A stretch of 64,000 nucleotides of DNA from Rebecca billardiae RCC1528 (Eukaryota > Haptophyta). Under the pieces are notes generated by a model. The model searched no databases. It was not told the DNA's origin and was given only the letters and a program-made list of their open reading frames with translations. Below, piece after piece: positions 20,623 to 30,290 of this stretch. The DNA lies in assembly GCA_965240325.2 (NCBI GenBank), contig OZ251231.1, forward strand, positions 806,001-870,000, in the 5' to 3' direction. The translations under genes and the position numbers were made by a program. Every line of letters starts with the position of its first letter. Position 1 is the stretch's first letter.

Positions 20623-20850
20623 TTAGATAAAGAGCTTCTGCTCCTGCACTCGCAGGTTCCATAGCACGAGCGCGCCCAAGGCGAAGAGGAAGGCGTCGAC
20701 GGGTGCGGGCAGCGCGTGTTCGTCGTGCTCCCCCGAGGAGCGCGCCGAGGGCAACGCCACGTGCGCGGCGCCGGCGACGCCGGGCAGCGTGCTCATGGTG
20801 TCGTTGAGGAATTCCGAGATTCCTCTCCCAGACGCGGCGGCGGCGGTGAG
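20623..20850 (-). CDS. Possible last exon of a tail-anchored protein
   Basis: The minus-strand frame ends at 20623 with a hydrophobic stretch followed by a charged tail (PVDAFLFALGALVLWNLRVQ then EQKLFI). Just upstream is ISEFLNDTMSTLPGVAGAAH. Beyond about 20850 the frame becomes Arg/Ser-rich and may be intronic. No family recognised; low confidence. Confidence 0.25.
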   Translation of the reverse strand, partial: LTAAAASGRGISEFLNDTMSTLPGVAGAAHVALPSARSSGEHDEHALPAPVDAFLFALGALVLWNLRVQEQKLFI

Positions 20851-21240
20851 GCCGCGCCGCCCTGCTTGGAAGGAGCTCCGACTCCCAAGAGGGCCTTCGG
20901 CTGCAAAGCTGATTCTCTTCCGATCTCCTAGCCGATCTTCGTTTAGTCTATTGGTCCGACGAAGCACAGAAAATGTTTTTTTGGGGGCCTCGGCGTGCCG
21001 ATCTCGCACGTTAGTTTGGCAAGCGGTACAGAAACGCTGCGCGGTCATTCTATAGCACTTATTAGCAGCAGGCTGCGCTGCTGCTCGGACCTATTCTATA
21101 TAAGTCCGCCTAATAACACGCGGCGGTGATGCCTTTAATAAATTATAATTTTGCTATTAGCTACTGATGATGAAGGTAGTGTGAGACTGATAACTCAGTG
21201 ACTATTTACTCAGTTAATTATTTACTCAGCATCGTCATCC

Positions 21241-21243
<3 letters not shown>

Positions 21244-21280
<37 letters not shown>

Positions 21281-21290
21281 ATTATTATTT
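21244..21290. repeat. (GA)n then (ATT)n microsatellite
   Basis: Fifteen GA dinucleotides run directly into about five TAT/ATT trinucleotides. Confidence 0.9.
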
Positions 21291-21340
21291 ATGAATATTA
21301 TTCTGATCGCGCGGCCTGCGTCGCCCGCGTAGTCACACTG

Positions 21341-21650
21341 ATGGCCCGCGGTGCAGGGCGGAACGCGCAGCGTGGAGCCCGCTCCGTGGGCCCTAACCAC
21401 GTTTCAAAAAGATCTTTGATCAAGAAAAAAGGGACGGGGGGCGATTTTTAGGGCTGGCGGTGACCGAGTTTCGATTTTTGAGACCCTCTCTACACATGCA
21501 TTACGGAGAAATAACCGCGTCCACGACATTCCCCTATTCAATCGATGGACGGGACGTGAGCGGCCGTGACTTTAACGTAACGGTTCGTTACGAGCGATTT
21601 AGTTTGATAGTGAGATTGCCGCGAACCGATGTGACAATGTACGTCCCTTG
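21341..21650 (+). repeat. Interspersed repeat family A, copy 3
   Basis: The most complete short form: head GGCCCGCGGTGCAGGGCGGA, AAAAAGATCTTTGATCAAG, GGGACGGGGGGCGATTTTTA, GAGACCCTCTCTACACATGC and tail TTTAACGTAACGGTTCG. Confidence 0.65.
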
Positions 21651-22429
21651 AATCAGTTGATCAACTATTCAATCGCGCCCTATCTGTATCAGGAGCCGAC
21701 AAGGCAAGGGTCACTAGTAGCAGAGGGCCCAAGCTCGGCGTATATCTCAATACTATCTGACGCGAACGGACTTGGTTGGGCGCGCGCGTGGCCCCGGGCG
21801 GCGGCCCACCAGAGGCGGCCCGCGTTTGGAGGCGAGCCACGGGCACGAGGCTCACGAGCGACCGACGGGTGAGGACGGCGATGGGCAGGTGCGCGCGGCG
21901 AATGGCGCCTGGAGCGCGCGGCTGCGGCGGGTCCCGACTGCCGTCGACATCGCGTTCGTCGTGCCCCCGCTCACTCCGCGCGCCCCCGCCGCCCCTGCCG
22001 CCCTGTCGATGCCTCGGCGCGGCCTTGCGCGGCCCCGGCGCGTCCGCGAGCCGGCGCCGCAGCCGCCGCCCTGTGTTCGGGCTCTCGCAAGCTCGGGGGC
22101 AGCGGCGCCTGATGCCGGACTGATCGATCTCTGAGCCTTCGACTTCACCACGCGCCGCCCTTGCCATGCCTTTCCGGGGTCTCCCAGAACTCTTCTTGAT
22201 TGAGAGAGAGCAGGCGCGCCGACGATCCGAGTCCATCGTCGGTCGACTCTGAGCGAGGGCTACGCCTCGGAACTGAACGGTACTCTACGAGGAGGACGAG
22301 CTGCGCGGGCGACGGTGGTGCGTGACGTCCCCAGAGCTGGTCGTGCCTCTGCAACGCGTGCCGAGCCTGATCGAGGTGTGTCAGCTGCCCGTGCACGCGC
22401 GGCGAGTGCGCGAACCGGATCACCGGTGC
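21651..22429. other. GC-rich intergenic, no convincing gene
   Basis: Frames on both strands are open but Arg/Ala/Pro-rich and mutually antisense. No motif found. Confidence 0.35.
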
Positions 22430-22965
22430 CCTCGCACCTCGGCACCGTGCTCCCTCGGGCTGTCAGCTCCGCGTGGCCTGGCGTGCACGTAGAGTTGCGC
22501 TCATGCGTCGATCACGCCTCGCGCCCGCCTGTCGGCCGTCGCGCAGGCGCTGGTCGAACCCTACTCGGACCCTACTCCTCCAGCCCTACTCCCGGGCGCT
22601 GCCGGCGCGGGGGGTGACCCCGGGGACAGCGGTCAGCAGCAGCGGCCCGAACGAATCCGCGGCCCCGCACCGTGCTCCCTGGCTGTCAGCTCCGCGTGGC
22701 CTGGTGTGCACGTGGAGTCGCGCTCATGCGTCGATCACGCCTCGTCGCATCCGCCGCCTGTACACAATCGGCGCCGCGCCGGCGGCTGCAATGGGCCCGC
22801 CCGGCGCGGCGGGCGGCGGCGCGCCGCTGATGGAGTCTAGTTGTACGGGCATATGCAACTGGTCTGTCAATAGACGACTGCGACGGAGGGTGCACCGCCA
22901 CCGCGGGCCCTGAACTACGTTCGTTCTACGGAAAAAGGACCGCGGAACGCGGTCATTATCATCCC
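22430..22965 (-). repeat. Interspersed repeat family B, copy 2 (inverted)
   Basis: Near-complete reverse complement of 3020-3575, from the CGAGGTGCGAGGGCACCGG-equivalent end to GGACCGCGGAACGCGGTC. It contains both internal CATGCGTCGATCACGCCTCG sub-repeats. Confidence 0.65.
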
Positions 22966-22994
22966 GCGCGCACTACGACTGAGGCCTGCGCATA

Positions 22995-24506
22995 TCAGTC
23001 GCCGTCGGTGAAGTCATCGTCATCGTCGTCATCATCAAGTAAAGTGATCGCAGCTGTCCTTGAGGCGAGGCCGCTGGCAACGTCACGGGCCTCTGCTGCC
23101 GCCACCGGTCCCAGACCGGACGTGGACATCTCCCTCAAGAACACCTCGCCGGAGCTCGATGTTGCAGGCGGGCGTTCCGCCCCCCGCGACTCTGCAGCCA
23201 CAGCAGTGACGACGCCAGGTGCCAGGGCTCGCCGATGAGGCTGGACGCTTGCGCCTGCGCCCGTGGTGGCCGCAGCTGGAGCGCGTCCGCCTGGTACCAT
23301 CGTTGCGTAGATTCGGGCGCTGACCACTGGGCCGACTGTTCGGGACGAGCCCTTTAGCTTGAGCCTTTGCAGAAGCGAGGCGCAGTCCGCTTCGCTCCCC
23401 GCCTGCACGTACGCGTCGAAGAGCGCAGCCGACGTCGGGTACGCGTCCAGCACCGCCGTCGCAATCTTGGCGGAGCAGCCCTGCACCTGCATCAGCATCT
23501 TGCCGAACGCGTTGGTTGCAGAGTGCTCGTCGCGCTTGGACAGCGTGCGCTGGAAGTCCGCGAACGTGAGCCGCGCGCCGTGCTGATCGGCCGCGAGCAC
23601 TGCGGGGGTGTCTCCAGCCGCGAGCAGCGCCTGAAGCCGTGCGTGCGTCGACGCGAGCATCTCCACCGTGCCCGCCAGGTCGTGCGTGTGTGCAATGTTC
23701 AGCTGCGAGTGGCAGAAGGTGTGTGCAACTGCGGTGAGCATCGCGCGCTCCGCACGCTCGCGCCATGCGGGCGGGGCGAATGTGGAGGATGTGCGCTTCT
23801 GCTGCGGGGCGAGGGGCCCTTCCACGACGTACGCGATGTGCCGCAGGCCCATGGCCCGCGACTTTGCGAGGCGGTACTTCTGCTCGTGGTACCTGCCGTC
23901 GCGCACAGAGGAGGCGAGGTCATTGCTTGTTTTGCGCTCTGCGATGCAGTTGAGGAGCACCTCCGTGCCGGACGGGTCGCGGCAGAGCCAGATGTAATCG
24001 CCGACGGCAAGCGCCCGGCGCTCACAGGCCACTCCACGCGCCTGCAGCTCCGACACGATCCGCTGCGACGGGCTCGCCCCGGCCACCCCCCTCGAGCGTT
24101 CCATCGCATCCACGATCAGAATGAGCGATGGCTGTGAGCCGGGAGCCAGGCTGGCGGGGCGCTCGGGCTCAGGCCTTGGAGCACGCGCCGCTCGGACATG
24201 ATCGATCATGGCTTGTGCCAGCAGGTCGACCTCTGTGCGCGCGGCGAGCTCCGTGTCACTTGCAAGGCACGTGTCGATTGCGACCGCAAGGTCCTGCGAC
24301 ACGTTCTCCAGGACATCGTGAGCGAATCCCCCGCTGCGGATGACGGCGGGGTAGCGTGCGAGCGACTCGAGGGCGTGTGTCGTCCAGCCACGCTTGCGCA
24401 GCGCGTCGATGAGTCGAGCATTCGCCGTCGGGTGGCACTGCGAAGCCGGCCGACCGGGCGAACCCGCCGTTGGCTCGAACTCCTCCATGCTGCCGCGTTC
24501 ATTCAA
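22995..24506 (-). CDS. MUS81: MUS81-type crossover junction endonuclease subunit
   Basis: This 503-residue single-exon protein has the XPF/MUS81 nuclease core: SLILIVDAMERS (D133, E136), ALAVGDYIWL (G169-D170), then IAERKTSNDLASSVRDGRYH with the catalytic ERK at 190-192 and D196, and AYVVEG (225-230). A helix-hairpin-helix follows near 336-370 (KMLMQVQGCSAKIATAVLDA). It should pair with an EME1-like partner and cut 3'-flaps and nicked Holliday junctions in the nucleus. N-terminal residues 29-80 may form the family's helical N-terminal domain. The C-terminus is an acidic run (DDDDDDDDFTDGD) not typical of the family. Start at 24506 is the first ATG. The gene is divergent from the next one, 91 bp between start codons. 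Confidence 0.9.
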   Translation of the reverse strand: MNERGSMEEFEPTAGSPGRPASQCHPTANARLIDALRKRGWTTHALESLARYPAVIRSGGFAHDVLENVSQDLAVAIDTCLASDTELAARTEVDLLAQAMIDHVRAARAPRPEPERPASLAPGSQPSLILIVDAMERSRGVAGASPSQRIVSELQARGVACERRALAVGDYIWLCRDPSGTEVLLNCIAERKTSNDLASSVRDGRYHEQKYRLAKSRAMGLRHIAYVVEGPLAPQQKRTSSTFAPPAWRERAERAMLTAVAHTFCHSQLNIAHTHDLAGTVEMLASTHARLQALLAAGDTPAVLAADQHGARLTFADFQRTLSKRDEHSATNAFGKMLMQVQGCSAKIATAVLDAYPTSAALFDAYVQAGSEADCASLLQRLKLKGSSRTVGPVVSARIYATMVPGGRAPAAATTGAGASVQPHRRALAPGVVTAVAAESRGAERPPATSSSGEVFLREMSTSGLGPVAAAEARDVASGLASRTAAITLLDDDDDDDDFTDGD

Positions 24507-24597
24507 AGGGCGGTCGTAATAAACGGCGTTAGAACTTACTGTTTACTATGATTTAGTCGTCCGGCCTTTTCGGTCCGGTCCTGCTCGGTCCAAGAAG
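24507..24597. promoter_or_regulatory. 91-bp divergent intergenic region between MUS81 and HEMD
   Basis: The two start codons face away from each other across 91 bp, so both 5'UTRs and promoters share this AT-richer stretch. It contains TTACTGTTTACTATGATTTA; no defined TATA box can be assigned. Confidence 0.4.
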
Positions 24598-25698
24598 GTG
24601 CGAAGCATGCCGGTCGGCCTCTCGGCCTCGCGAGCTGCTATCGTGGCGACGGCCTTTCTGTCCACGGCGGCAGCAGCGGCGTCGATCCTGGGTGGCGATG
24701 GCCCTATCTTCGGGGCTGGGGTTAGCGGCGGCGCCGGTCCCGTGCTCGCGCAGATGCCATCCCGAATGCTGCCCCTGGCCAACTCGCGCGTGCTGCTGAC
24801 CGGGGACCGATCATCGGCATCGCCACGTCTTGCCGCCGCCCTCGCGGAGCGCGGCGCCCGGCCGATGCTTGCGCCCACAGTGCAACTCGAACCCTGCTCC
24901 GAATCCGGCTTCACACCGCTCGACGAGGCGCTCATGCGGCTGACCGACTTTGACGTGATCTGCTTGCCGTTTGCCGACGCTGTCCGGGCGGTCCACGACC
25001 GCTCCATGGCGCTTGTCGGGTTCAACTCGCAGATGATGATGAACATTCTCAGCTCTGCGCGTCTCGCGGCTATCGGCTCGGATGCTCTCCTCGTGAAGGA
25101 GTTGCTCGGCGTGTCAGCCGAGATCGTGCCAGCCCAGCCGACGCTCGCGGGACTTGCGGGCCTGCTCGAGAGCCTCAGTCTCGCGCGGCCAGGAGCGCGG
25201 ATCCTGTGCGTCCTCCCCGTGTTCGCCGAGCTCACCGAGCCGCCAGCATTCGCCTCGTTCCAACGCCAGCTCGAGAGCACGGGTGCGTCCATCACGCGCG
25301 TGGCCGCGTGCATCGCGTCGCCCGCGTCGAGCGCAGACGTCGATGTCGAGCTGGGGCTGCTGCGTTCGGGCGCGTGCGACTCGATCGTCTTCACGTCGGC
25401 GCCGGAAATCGACAGCCTGCACCGCCTGCTTGCGGCGACGGGCTCGTCCTCGAGCGACGCGAGCGAGCAGACGGGCGTGTCCGCCGTGGAGTGGTCGACG
25501 CTCCTCCCGATGAACGAGAATGGCGAGCTCGCAGTCACGATCGCGTGCCACGGCGCCGAGGCGATCGCTGCTGCGGAACTCTGGGGGCTCCCCGTCGATG
25601 CATCGTCCGGGCTGGGCGTAGTCGAAGAGCTGGTGGCCAACCTCGAGGAGGCTGCCGTCTGCAAGAGGGCTGCGAGCGGTGGTGGGCTGATCTTGTGA
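24598..25698 (+). CDS. HEMD: Uroporphyrinogen-III synthase family protein, probably plastid-targeted
   Basis: This 366-residue protein is expected to cyclise hydroxymethylbilane to uroporphyrinogen III in heme and chlorophyll synthesis. Residues 1-55 form a hydrophobic, acid-poor presequence (SRAAIVATAFLSTAAAAASI), consistent with plastid import through ER-type outer membranes. The two-lobed HemD fold follows: NSRVLLTGDR (62-71), FDVICLPFADAVRAV, LAAIGSDALLVKELLG, RILCVLPVFAEL, LLRSGACDSIVFTSAPEI (the conserved FTSxxxI element) and TIACHGAEAIAAAELWGLPV. Length after the presequence matches the family. Sequence conservation in this family is low, so the call rests on the order of these elements. 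Confidence 0.78.
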   Translation: MRSMPVGLSASRAAIVATAFLSTAAAAASILGGDGPIFGAGVSGGAGPVLAQMPSRMLPLANSRVLLTGDRSSASPRLAAALAERGARPMLAPTVQLEPCSESGFTPLDEALMRLTDFDVICLPFADAVRAVHDRSMALVGFNSQMMMNILSSARLAAIGSDALLVKELLGVSAEIVPAQPTLAGLAGLLESLSLARPGARILCVLPVFAELTEPPAFASFQRQLESTGASITRVAACIASPASSADVDVELGLLRSGACDSIVFTSAPEIDSLHRLLAATGSSSSDASEQTGVSAVEWSTLLPMNENGELAVTIACHGAEAIAAAELWGLPVDASSGLGVVEELVANLEEAAVCKRAASGGGLIL

Positions 25699-26269
25699 CG
25701 AGAACCTCAACCTTACTCGTGGATTCTCGGCATATCGTCGCATCGGCGCCATTGTCAGTAGTGCAGCCTCAGCGCGACTTACTTCTCCTACGACGGTCAA
25801 CCTACGCGCGAGTGATGCACTCACGGACTCACTCAGTCTCACGGTGTCCCCGGCCGGAGGCGGAGGGAACGACTCAACCCCCCCAGACGCGCAGTCACCC
25901 AACGGCAACTCACCCCGATCACTATCCATGATGGCGCCGAACGGAAGCCAGCCGACGCTCTGTGCCACTGCCGATCTGTCTGGCGTCGACGCGTGCGCGG
26001 CCACCGCGTCCGCGGTAGTGATCATCAATAACTGATCGCGATATATATGCAAGGCCCGCGGACCGGTGACTCAGGCACCGAGTTCCGGCATCGTCATCGT
26101 GATGATCGATCGTGCAGCTGTCGTTAATACGGCGGTCGTCGTCCGTGGCTAAGTCAGTAAGTGCAGAGTGCTGCCATCGTCGTCATCAATTATGCCACTG
26201 CGCGATGTGATGACGATGATGCTGACGCTGTGATAATGATGATCGATCATCTCGTCGATCCGGGATAGC

Positions 26270-26270
<1 letters not shown>
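25699..26270. other. Intergenic downstream of HEMD
   Basis: No gene seen. Contains GATGATGATCGATC-like words and short simple repeats leading to the microsatellite. Confidence 0.4.

Positions 26271-26358
<88 letters not shown>
26271..26358. repeat. (AG)44 microsatellite
   Basis: An uninterrupted 88-bp AG dinucleotide run. Confidence 0.97.
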
Positions 26359-26360
<2 letters not shown>

Positions 26361-26675
26361 AGTTTATGCTGACTATAAAAGTCCGCCGTAGTTAAGCTAC
26401 TCTCTGTCTCCCTCATAATCGTAGTCAGCTGTTTCACTCCTAAGTCTCAGGTCCGTTGACAGGACGGTGTACTACTAACTACTAACTAGTCACATCAGAC
26501 TCATCAGAGTCCGAGTCTACCGTGGACTCTACTGAGTGTCAGTCTGAGTGCCTAGCTGCTAATCAGTTACTACTGCGCCTCTGCTGGCTATTGCTAACTG
26601 ACTAGACTGTAACGACGTACGTTTATTTACATTCGTCATATCTAACTACCTAAGCTACGTACGATTCCACGACGT

Positions 26676-26805
26676 ACATGCAGCATCACCTGGTACTTAC
26701 GGGACGTCGCGCAGGTCTACTGCTCTGAGTCCGTTCGAATCATTCGATCGGTCATTTTTCGGAATCGTGCGCGGCGGCTCTGGCCGAATTTCGATATGAA
26801 TTTAT
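26676..26805 (+). repeat. 130-bp direct repeat R, copy 1
   Basis: From ACATGCAGCATCACCTGGTA to CCGAATTTCGATATGAATTT; recurs at 29336-29465 with only a few substitutions. Confidence 0.85.
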
Positions 26806-27600
26806 GGCGCACGGCCCCCCCGAAAGGTCTGAGCGTGAGCGAAAGCCGGGGGGGGCGGCGCACGTGCTCCGCAAAATCAAAAAAGAGGATGCGCGCGCAG
26901 GATTTGGGGGATTTTTGTAGGTGGATTTAGGTGTGAAACCGCAGCATTTGTGTCCATATCGCTGCTCATGATTGCGTTTGTACTGCTCCTTAATCCTTGG
27001 ATAGTAAGTAATAGAAGAAATCGAAATCAAATAGGACGAAGTCATCTCTGATACCATTCTGATAGTCAAGATTCGTGTGTTGAACTGACCATAAAAAAGG
27101 TGAGATATCGAACTAATTCTCTGGATAGCTGTTCACTCCTCAGATTCATCAAAGCGACGCGATATGGTATTGCGCGGGTAGCTTGAATCGACGTTCCCGC
27201 GCGCCCTGGCCTTAGTCTTGGCCTAATGTGGGTGGCATTCGACGTACCTCTATCTGCGAGGATTAACAGCTCTCTGAAAACGAGTGTGTCCTGGACAGCT
27301 TGAAAGGGGAAATCCAAATTTTGCGGTTTTAACCCAAGATTCTCATGCCCATATTCAGCATGAGTAGTCATAGGACAATTCATCGGTGAACAGAATCAAG
27401 AAGCCTGGCTTCTTGATATCGAGATCCGATTCACAAAGCCAATCAGCGTGGTCTCCAACTGGCTTGTTAATCACCTGAAAATTGTAATGGTGATTAGTGA
27501 TCACCCGCGTGTCGATGTGATTATTGTGAGCAGCCTGAAACCATAATAATAAGCGCGAGTTGCGAGTCGTGAACCGTCACTTTTAAAATCGGACCCCCGT
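26740..27600 (-). other. AT-richer island with coding-like minus-strand pieces
   Basis: Composition is clearly less GC-rich than neighbours. On the minus strand, the frame reading into 27370 gives VINKPVGDHADWLCESDLDI and KKPGFLILFTDELSYDYSC followed by a stop; further frames include VQDTLVFRELLILADRGTSN. A TGGTATCAGAG at 27046-27056 (minus strand) equals the core of the initiator-Met tRNA primer-binding site used by many LTR retrotransposons, and is preceded at short distance by ..TATCA. No paired LTR or reverse transcriptase is visible, so this is a fragment at most. Confidence 0.3.
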
Positions 27601-28890
27601 GCGAGGCGTCGCGCCGCGGACGGCGGCGCCCGGCGTGAGTGACGGCGTCCGCCGGGCCGCCGTGGGCGATGGCGCGCGGCGCGTGACCCGACGTCGCTCG
27701 CGCGGCTATGGACTCGCTCGAGGGAGCGCTGTGCGCGCTCGCCGAGCCGCCGCTGCCCGCCGCCGCCGCAAGCCGCAGGCCGCTCGCGCGCCGCGGCCGC
27801 GGCGAGGCGCGCCGGCGGCGGCGGCGTGGCGCGCTGCGGAGGCGCCGCTGCTGCCGCCGCGCGCGGCGCAGCGGCTTCTCGCGCAGTGGTCGGGCGCGGC
27901 GCTGTGGCTCGCACCACTGCACCGCGCCCTCGTGGCGGACGGCGGCGCACGCGGCCGCGGCCGTGTGGGCGATGGCGCGCGGCGCGCGACCCGCGGCGCT
28001 CGGCCGTGCGGGCGCGCTCGCGCGGCTATGGACTCGCTCGAGGGAGCGCTGTGCGCGCTCGCCGAGCCGCCGCTGCCCGCCGCCGCAGCAAGCCGCAGGC
28101 CGCTCGCGCGCCGCGGCCGCGGCGAGGCGCGCCGGCGGCGGCGGCGTGGCGCGCTGCGGAGGCGCCGCTGCTGCCGCCGCGCGCGGCGCAGCGGCTTCTC
28201 GCGCAGTGGTCGGGCGCGGCGCTGTGGCTCGCACCACTGCACCGCGCCCTCGTGGCGGACGGCGGCGCACGCGGCCGCGGCCGTGTGGGCGATGGCGCGC
28301 GGCGCGCGACCCGCGGCGCTCGGCCGTGCGGGCGCGCTCGCGCGGCTATGGACTCGCTCGAGGGAGCGCTGTGCGCGCTCGCCGAGCCGCCGCTGCCCGC
28401 CGCCGCAGCAAGCCGCAGGCCGCTCGCGCGCCGCGGCCGCGGCGAGGCGCGCCGGCGGCGGCGGCGTGGCGCGCTGCGGAGGCGCCGCTGCTGCCGCCGC
28501 GCGCGGCGCAGCGGCTTCTCGCGCAGTCGTGGTCGGGCGCGGCGCTGTGGCTCGCACCACTGCACCGCGCCCTCGTGGCGGACGGCGGCGCACGCGGCCG
28601 CGGCCGTGTGGGCGATGGCGCGCGGCGCGCGACCCGCGGCGCTCGGCCGTGCGGGCGCGCTCGCGCGGCTATGGACTCGCTCGAGGGAGCGCTGTGCGCG
28701 CTCGCCGAGCCGCCGCTGCCCGCCGCCGCCGCAAGCCGCAAGCCGCTCGCGCGCCGTGGTCCTGGCTGAGGCGGGCGGCGGCGGCGCGGCGCGCGCCGCG
28801 GAGGCGCCGCTGCTCGGCCGCCGCGCGCGGCGCCGAGCAGCTTCTGCCTTCTCGCGAAGTGGTCGGGCGCGGCGCTGTGGCTGCTCTGCG
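27600..28890. repeat. Four tandem ~320-bp GC-rich satellite units
   Basis: ATGGACTCGCTCGAGGGAGC recurs at 27708, 28028, 28348 and 28671 (spacing 320, 320, 323 bp); first and last units are truncated or diverged. Because 320 is not a multiple of three, the reading frame rotates from unit to unit, so the long frames on both strands do not encode a repeated protein. GC exceeds about 80 percent by eye. Confidence 0.85.
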
Positions 28891-29164
28891 CGCAGCGCGG
28901 CTGCGCACACAACGCGCGTGCGAGCTCGCGTGCACCCCCGGCGCCGCCGCCCGGCTGTCGGATCTTATTGCGCGCCGCTCTGCCTCAGCTGCGTCGCCGT
29001 TCACACTGAGCCGAGCAGTTGGCAGTCGGCTGACTCGCCAGTGTGACTCGGCTGCACGGCGCATGCACCGTCCGACCGTCCGACCGTGTCGTCACAAGCC
29101 GGCTGCTAGGGCCGTGCGCCCTCAACTTCGTTGTTCACTACCCGAAGATCGGCGTAGCCGATCA

Positions 29165-29618
29165 TTTATACTAACAATTAGACCGACGATGATCATGGAA
29201 TATGCACTCTGCACTCGGACACATCATCATGATGCCAGCTGCCAGCACTCAGCAGTTGTCATCAGTCAGCACCATCCGTAGTTAGAGTCTGCATGCTGTA
29301 CTAAGTCAAGTACTCAGGCACGGTCTGCTCGGCCGACATGCAGCATCACCTGGTACTTACGGGACGTCGCGCAGGTCTACTGCTCTGAGTCCGTTCGAAT
29401 CATTCGATCGGTCATTTTTCGGAATTGTGCGCGGCGGCTCAGGCCGAATTTCGATATGAATTTATTTATACTAACAATTAGACCGACGATGATCATGGAA
29501 TATGCACTCTGCACTCGGACACATCATCATGATGCCAGCTGCCAGCACTCAGCAGTTGTCATCAGTCAGCACCATCCGTATAGTTAGAGTCTGCATGTAC
29601 TAAGTCAAGTACTCAGGC
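29165..29618 (+). repeat. Nested duplication: unit X, repeat R, unit X
   Basis: TTTATACTAACAATTAGACC starts at 29165 and 29465 (300-bp period), each copy running about 155 bp to GTCAAGTACTCAGGCA. Between them lies the 130-bp repeat R (29336-29465) that also occurs at 26676-26805. The arrangement suggests R was inserted, or the junction was formed, before a local duplication. Confidence 0.75.
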
Positions 29619-30290
29619 AGCTGCCGTCGTACCGTACTCCGTAGTCGGTCGGTAGTTATTAGCTATAGAGTATAGTGACTACTTAGGCGCCGGTTAGCTG
29701 ACGCATTAGGCGCCATACGGCATAGTAGCATGCAGTATATTGCAGTTATTTGTTTGTCATTGTGTCAGACACTGAGTGAGTATAACTAGTCGCGGACCGA
29801 CAGTGACTGAGTACTCACACTTCACAGTGACAGACTGACAGTCACTAGTCAGTGGCCCGAGCGGCGCTGCGGCGCGGGGCCCTGGCAGCGGCTAGCAGCA
29901 CTCCGCGCCCCGCCCGGCCTTGCCCTTATTGGCGCTGCCGTGCACACCAGCACCCCCGGGCGGGGCATGCAGTACTACTATGACTAGCATTACGATACTA
30001 GCAGACTCTAACAATGCACATTCAGCTAACAAATTGACACAATTATAACCGGTCGACACCAGCAGGATGATGCGAACCTAGTCTCGATGTGAGACGACGC
30101 TGAAGTGTTGCTGTGCGAGCGGCCCGCTGGGATGAGGCATGAGACTCTTTGATTCAGGTGGACGAAGATGACGCCGCAGCCGAAATTCGCTTGAAGGTGC
30201 ATGCGGCGGTAGGTCTGCAGCGTTCCATGCACGGCCTTACTTGGCACTTGCGGCAGTACGAGTGCAACTGCAAGGAAACAGGCAGCTTCC
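29619..30290. other. Intergenic, no gene seen
   Basis: Stop-rich AGTACT/TAGTAG-rich DNA and one GC-rich patch (29.85-29.97 kb). No gene or RNA recognised. Confidence 0.4.

Noticed and set aside
27599-29281. Long frames (295-560 codons) on both strands of the 320-bp satellite
   Set aside because: The unit length is not a multiple of three, so the encoded repeat changes frame; composition is nearly only Arg/Ala/Gly.
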